This document shows positions 54,001-64,000 of a stretch of 64,000 bases of DNA, piece by piece. This DNA is from Nitzschia sp. DOCU1 (lineage: Eukaryota > Bacillariophyta > Bacillariophyceae > Bacillariales > Bacillariaceae): NCBI GenBank assembly GCA_951394045.1, contig OX595998.1, positions 186,001-250,000 on the forward strand, written 5' to 3'. The notes beneath the pieces are model-generated. The model made no database searches. It had not been told where the DNA came from and saw only the letters and a program-made list of their open reading frames with translations. Numbering within the stretch: the first letter of the stretch is position 1; each line of letters begins with the position of its first letter. The position numbers and the translations under genes were made by a program.

Positions 54001-56765
54001 GCGAGCATGACCTGTTCTGGCGTAGGATCGACCCTAGTCGAATTTGGAGGGCAGAAGCAGCTATCAACTCCTGCCTTCAAAGGGCCCGTCGAACCTTGAT
54101 TGTCTACAGCCTCTTCTTGCCGGTTGCGACGGCGGCCAGAGGTTTGGTCGAACAAGCCTGAATCGCTCGAGCACCCTCGGCAAGTGCCCATGACTACCAT
54201 AAGCACCAAACTCTCCGCAGAATTTGAGACAGTTGAAGTTTGGTTTAGGTCGTCAGTTGAGGCCACTGTTGGCGAGTAGGTCGGTGCAGGAGAGGACATC
54301 TGGGCTCGTCGCTGTGGTGCCAACATGATATGACTCAAGAGCTGTCGATTCCCCTGACCTGTGCTGTTACCAGCAAACCCTTGTTCCGTAAAATTAACGT
54401 TCGAAGAAACTTCAAAATCGGTCAGGTTCCGAGACAAACTATCACAAAAACCTTCGGAAATGGCTTGATTGTAGCCGTCCACAAAAGTCTGGCCAAGCTG
54501 GGTAAGCTGTTCAGGAGTCTCGACAGATCCGTTGATGGTCAAAACTACAGCTGAACGGAAGGAAGTCAAGTACCTGCAATCTGAAACTTCGCTAATCGTC
54601 TCCAGCTCAAATCGATTCACAAGTGCTTTATAGTTCTGGACCACCTCGGGCTCACTTGGCCCCAGCTCTTCTGACGAGGTTGCGCTACAATAGCATGTTG
54701 GGTCGAGTTCTTGGAGACTTCGAAGACTTCGGTGCTGCTTCCACTCCAGCTTGCGCTCCCGTTTCGGCGTTCGGCGAAATGCCTCGGGGTCGTAGACTGG
54801 AATGGTCTCCTTGCAGTCACCCCGACACGTGCCCATTACAGAAAACTCAAAGGAAGCTATAGCTCCGTCGCTTGAAACTTCGTAAAAACGAGCTTGGGCG
54901 CTGGACAATCGGCGATAGTATGGGTCACAATATCGCCTAGCAAGACCGTTGTATCCCTTGACAAACTGAGTCTCAAGCAAGGCGATATCGTTTTCTGAGA
55001 CGGCAGTCATATTCGGTATGAGGTCAAATTCGACTACGACATTAGCAGAGAAAACATTGAAGCTTGAGCCACAGTCAACTTCCTTCACTTGCATCACATC
55101 AGCAACTTGAGTACGTGATGACACGACTTGGGACACAACGATGTCCGAAGTCGCGCCTGAGTCAAGGACAACCTCTGTAAGGGCTTTCGTCAAGGGACGG
55201 ATCAACCCACGATCTCGGACACCTTGCTGTCTGGTTTCAACTGGGCAAAGGCAATTGGTAGAGTTTTGCACTTCGACCTTACCGAAAAGCTGCCCATCGC
55301 AACCGAAGCATTCAAATGTCACTAGAAGAAGAAGCTCCACGTCGTCGGTCGTTTGTGCTGTGCCGGGCAGCCGGCGGTTCCGCTGTCTGACGTTTGAATC
55401 ATCAACGTGAACAGTCAAAATATTCCGGCGGGCCAGGTCGCACGTTCCCTCTGCGAAGCTCCCCGCTCCATGGAAACTATCTACAAAGTTTGCGACGATG
55501 GCGTTTTGTTCTTGAGCCGAGACGGTGGCTCCAGCGTCTTCGGGATCTCGCGTAAGAACCACGCTAACCGAAGCAGAGTGCTGCTGTAAAAGGTCGTCGG
55601 CCACACCTGGCGTGCAGTTTGCGACGCGGTGTACGTCGACCACGTCCAAGAGGGCTCCCAATGCAATTGCTTGGTTCGTTTGATTCTTGGAGTTGTACGC
55701 TTTAATAAAAGCTTGGCGCGAGGGCCCTGGACAGAAGCAGGGATTGGCTAGTTCTCGTCGATTCACTCCTCCAACATTGCTGACCGCCGATGATTCTTGC
55801 GTCCGGTGGAACAGCTCCACTGGAACAGTGTTACATCCCTCGCAAGAGCCAAATAGCTGGACAATGACTTCGACATCCGAGCTTGTAGTTCCACCTTCGT
55901 GGATCTCGATTAAATCGATCCGGGTTATGCTTCGGAACCCCCCCTTCTGATCACAGGTTGCAATGGCCGTGTAGGTTTCGGCAAGATCGGATAGGACTGG
56001 ACCGAGCAACTGTTCCAAGTCCCCAGTTGTACTGTTTCTAGCAAGTCGAATCGCCCAATAAAGGCCATCGAAGGAAACAGGACCATTGGTTTGGGAGACA
56101 CATAACGGCTCAACAGTTGGAGCTAGTGAAGGGGCGGCAGATATACTTGGAGGATTCGTAGTACTATGACCACTCAGAGAAGGGGGCCTTGTTCCCTCGA
56201 AGCTACTTACAGTAGGGGTCGAGGTGAAGCCATCTTGTACAGGATTACCTGCTCCGCCGCTTGTATTGCTTCCTCCCCCTCCGTTGTCATTGCCACCGCC
56301 ATTGTTATTCCCACCTCCACCATTGTTGTTTCCTCCACCGTTGATATTGCCACCACCACCATTGTTGTTTACAGGAGGCGTTGTAGGCCTGGGTTGTGGT
56401 GTAGTAACTGGTGGTTTCGTGATTTCTGGAATCCCCTGTTGCAAATGCCGAGGATCATTCTGTTGCAAGTGCTTCGAGGTCACAGAAAAGTCGAAGGAGT
56501 CGGTCATTCCACCAGATACTAGCGCCAATCGCTTCTTTTCTACCACTTCATTACGAATGGTCTTGTCAGTGTCCCCGATATCATCGGCGAGAATCTTATT
56601 CATGGGAACCAACAAGAGCATGTACCGGAGAAGGGAGGATGCTCCATTGTTGTAGACCATCATTATCGTCATCATGGACTTCGTCGCAACCGGCTGCACG
56701 AACAACGGCAACAAGAGCAGCAAGTACCAGTGTCGTAGGGATGCTAATCTTTTGGTGACAATCAT
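51040..56765 (-). CDS. Secreted LNR multidomain protein, copy C (no hevein modules)
   Basis: Eleven exons inferred: 56765-53331, 53175-53097, 52993-52592, 52522-52475, 52377-52270, 52197-52150, 52062-51937, 51868-51818, 51728-51585, 51509-51453, 51362-51040. Joined 4821 bases (1606 residues), frame kept. Start at the first ATG (MIVTKRLASLRHW). Hydrophobic N-terminus as in A and B, then a direct jump from KKRLA to LVSGGMTDSFDF: the charged domain of about 300 residues in A/B is absent. Asn/Gly linker, the five Cys-rich modules, then six LNRs. One LNR (exons 8-9) has DAGDCCP in place of DGGDCC. The tail is PTSKPSDAPSSEPS-type, as in diatom surface proteins. No chitin-binding module. Function unknown; extracellular by inference. 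Confidence 0.8.
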
Positions 56766-57630
56766 TCTTAGTCTAACAAGGAGCCTTGTTGAGACAATGC
56801 AAGTTTTACACCTTGTGAGAAAATATGGTTTGTCGTAACGTATGCACCGCCGTTCCGGGTCGGAAAAATGGCAGCTATTTCGGCAAAACCATCATCATAA
56901 ATATTTCGAGTTGTGCTTACGTAATTTCGCGAGGCATATGCCTCAATTCATGCGCTCGGTTGGGCCGGGTTCGCAAGGATCATGTGACGTCGCCCGACAT
57001 GGAACTTTTTCGCCATCAGGCATAAAAGGGTTTCACCGAGTTGTTAATTATTAATGAAATGTCCGAAGCACGCACACGCGGGACTCGGGGTTTTGACCGC
57101 AAAGGCCGTGTGTAACTTCCACGCGGAAGCGGTGGCGGCAACACGGCGGCGGACAAGCACCCGGACTCCCCCCTTTTTGGAAATCGGCGGCGCGGATGTG
57201 GGCATGCGGGATTTTTGAGGTATGCTTCATTGCATTGAGGCGGCCATTGAAATGTTTCCGAACGGCTACATGAAGTAAAAGTTTGTTCATCATCATCCTG
57301 AGTTCAGCGTTGGACGAGGAAATTGACATCATCGATCTCACCATGGCAGAATCAAAGAATAGTAACTTGAATGATGTTGCGGACGATTGTCAGAAGCAAC
57401 CACTTGCTGCATTGTATAGGACGAGCCTCCATCCCAAGGATTGGGAAATCTGCGGGTAGATCGAATCCCACACGATGAATGTTTCATAGTATGAGACTCC
57501 TTTACCGGCATTTACATAGATACTTTCCCAGGATCGCACAGTCAGACTTCAAGTTCAATAAAGAATACGAGTGTCAAAACGTCGCAAACAGTCCTTTTTG
57601 GTCGGCTGGCACAAGTTCTTTCAAATCATC
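56766..57630. other. LNR copy C upstream region
   Basis: 56825-56960 resembles the upstream flanks of A (4430-4560) and B (26600-26700), including GTGCTTACGTAATTTCGCGAGGCATATGCCTC, shared with A. The remainder has no recognised gene; a short frame from 57341 (MAESKNSNLNDVAD) ends at TAG after about 40 codons. Confidence 0.45.
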
Positions 57631-58090
57631 ACCATGGACTCCTCTGATGATGAAAGAATCCCAGACGATGTTGTTGTATATACAGAAGAAGAAATGATAA
57701 GCATTGGTCTTTGAGCCGTAGGCTTGAAAGATAAGCGAATCAATCGATTTTGCTATGCCACGAAGATCAGAAAGTTTCGGAAGAGTTTTGGCCCGAATCC
57801 AGCGGCTGCCCTTGCATGTTGGCACGATTTGCAAACTACGGCAATCCAAGCTGCTTTTGTCGAACCACAAGATAGACATATTGAGAAGTTTTTGATGGCT
57901 AGCTGAAACGTTACCCTACCGACGAGCAAAGGGAACAAATCTTCAATTTGTCGACAAATTACAGTCGCGACTGGGTTTGGTTCTACATTGAGAAAATCCG
58001 CGCTCTCAAGGACCAGAAGATTGTTTGGGACAGTACCCAAGAAGACATTTGGGTCTGTACCGTTGATGGGACCCACTGTAAGGTCCATGA
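57631..58090 (+). pseudogene. DDE-type transposase relic (PIF/Harbinger- or IS5-like)
   Basis: Starts near MDSSDDERIPDD, has TGA after EEMISIGL, continues KDKRINRF...[21 protein letters not shown], stop at LMAS, then in another frame [25 protein letters not shown], and VCTVDGTHC near 58055, the region of the first catalytic Asp. It breaks off at about 58090. The pattern (WHDLQTT, KRYPT, VDGTHC) is like diatom DDE transposases from memory; the other catalytic residues are missing. Confidence 0.5.
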
Positions 58091-58365
58091 AGTGCTTGCC
58101 TTTCACCTTTAAGGTGTGGCTGTATTTCTTGGTGCGGATCTCCTGCCAAAACTTATCCCGAAATACCTGCAAGGGGAAGTTTTGAAAGTACTCTGGATTT
58201 GAAAGCCAGAGTTCCTGCTTTGAAATCCCCTCATGCTTATTGTTGGCTATATCTTCCTTCAGGCAGGCCTGAGCATCACTGCCTTGCCACTGAATGTAGC
58301 CAAGATGCGAGACAAGAGAGGGCACCGACCGGCTTGCAAAGTCATCGAATGCCACCTTAGCCTTG
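58090..58365 (-). pseudogene. Gene fragment on the minus strand, cut by the Gypsy LTR
   Basis: The minus-strand frame reads [32 protein letters not shown], then [25 protein letters not shown]. This reads like a real protein motif (W.GS.AQ ... ELW.S.PEY..F.L..FR) met in uncharacterised diatom proteins (memory, unverified). The open frame continues into the antisense of the transposase relic, where it is probably spurious. Its start side is in the LTR at 58366, so the element interrupted it. Confidence 0.4.
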
Positions 58366-58867
<502 letters not shown>

Positions 58868-60024
58868 TCTTTCGTCTCGTCAATCTTGTTGTTGGAATGA
58901 ATGCGAATAGATGTAACATAGGTCTCACAATTACTATTGTCTTCTACTTTTATTACGTCAACCCCGGGATAGGGCACAGTTTTAAAACTCCCGTTTGAAG
59001 GATGAAGACCTCCTACTCTAACCACGAGTACGCGAAGAAAGTTGCGTTGCTTCTGACTCAAGCCGCTCACGTTAACCCTCCGTTGATCCCCTTCCGTTTG
59101 CGAGAAACCCAAGGACGAAGAGATTCTCCAAGATGATGAGAAGTCCAAGAAGGTCAAGATCAAGTTAGACCCAACCGATGAGGATTCGGATGAGTTCGAA
59201 ACGCGTTGCTTCATCTTCGAACAAGGCGACGCCGAGCGATGGGTCAAGTGGCGGATGCAGATGGACGAGTTGATTCGGGACGTCCCCTTGGACGATGGGG
59301 AGAAGAAAATCAAGTATGCGAAGGCGTTGTTGGCTGGAGAGGCAAGGCAAAGGTTCGCAGACATGGTTGCCAACTTACGTCACAACATTGACGAGTCGGA
59401 CGAAGAAGAAGAAGAGACCCCGGACGACACCTTTAACGAGGCGATGCAACGAATGGGGCAGTACTACTTCGGCACCGAGCACGCCTACCGCCGCCAGCGA
59501 AACTATCTACGCTATCACGTGTTCATGATGGAGATGTCTTTGGCCGACTTCAAGGCCGAACTACTCCGTCAAAACAACATGCTACCTTACTTCCCGATCC
59601 CCGAAGACAAAACGAGCTGCGAGATGTTCGGCGACGACGAGCTCGTGGAGATCCTCGACCGAGCGAAAAGAATCGAGTGGCAACGAGATCTACTCACCTC
59701 GAACATCGATCCCTTCTCGATGACGCTCGACGAGTACTACAAATACTTGGAAAAGCTCGAGGCCAAGCACGTCTTCGACGATACGGTCCGAGCAGATAAA
59801 AAGAACAAAGAAAAGAAAAACGCCGACCGATCCGAAAGCGAAAGCAAAGACGGCGGTAAGAAAAGAAAGAGAGGCAAAGACCGCAAGAAAGCCGAAAAGG
59901 GGGACAGAAAGAAACCCTGCGAGCACTGCGGCAAGTTCCATCCGGCCCCGACGACAAGTGCTGGAGCCTTCCTGGCAATGCCAAGGATCGCCCAAACAAG
60001 CGTCCGCGCAGAGCCCGTGAGAAC

Positions 60025-64000
<3,976 letters not shown>

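Overview
This is nuclear DNA of a stramenopile, most likely a pennate diatom. The grounds are Copia elements of the diatom (CoDi-like) type, a CryptonS-like tyrosine recombinase, a DUF6824 gene, secreted proteins with a PT/PS-rich tail, and short GT-AG introns. A raphid pennate such as Seminavis is my guess only; nothing in the window names the species. The region is accessory: multiplied and partly dead gene families packed with mobile elements. I saw no conserved housekeeping gene and no tRNA or rRNA.

Layout. 20-4369 (-): first exon of a large secreted LNR-type protein (copy A), running off the left edge. 4523-8295: an inserted block with a Crypton-like recombinase gene (+). 9475-11109 (+) and 11312-11965 (-): a convergent pair, DUF6824-WWE protein and MYND zinc-finger protein. 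13190-14794: a decayed copy of that pair. 15263-18627: MYND copies, all broken. 19364-26564 (-): LNR copy B, 14 exons, with two hevein-type chitin-binding modules. 28250-34630 (-): a dead Copia element. 34631-43290: a satellite of about 182-bp units, interrupted at 35857-42899 by a second Copia (+). 43631-43990: a 120-bp tandem repeat. 45125-48093: another DUF6824-WWE/MYND pair, both truncated or broken. 48645-49141: large palindromes. 49608-49931: truncated MYND copy. 51040-56765 (-): LNR copy C, 11 exons. 57631-58090: DDE transposase relic. 58366-64000: a Gypsy element (+) whose right LTR is cut by the window end.

Three things stand out. (1) The three LNR genes share one architecture: signal region, Asn/Gly linker, five Cys-rich modules, then LNR units encoded by symmetric phase-1 exons. 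Copies differ in number of LNR exons and in gain of hevein modules, so they look like a secreted surface-protein family diversifying by exon duplication. (2) DUF6824-WWE and MYND genes recur as a convergent pair three times, in different states of decay. (3) A palindrome built on CTAGTAG/CTACTAG sits at the 3' end of the MYND copies, and both 3'-truncated copies are cut exactly into it. LTR elements are datable by their LTR differences, and target duplications are visible for both Copia elements.
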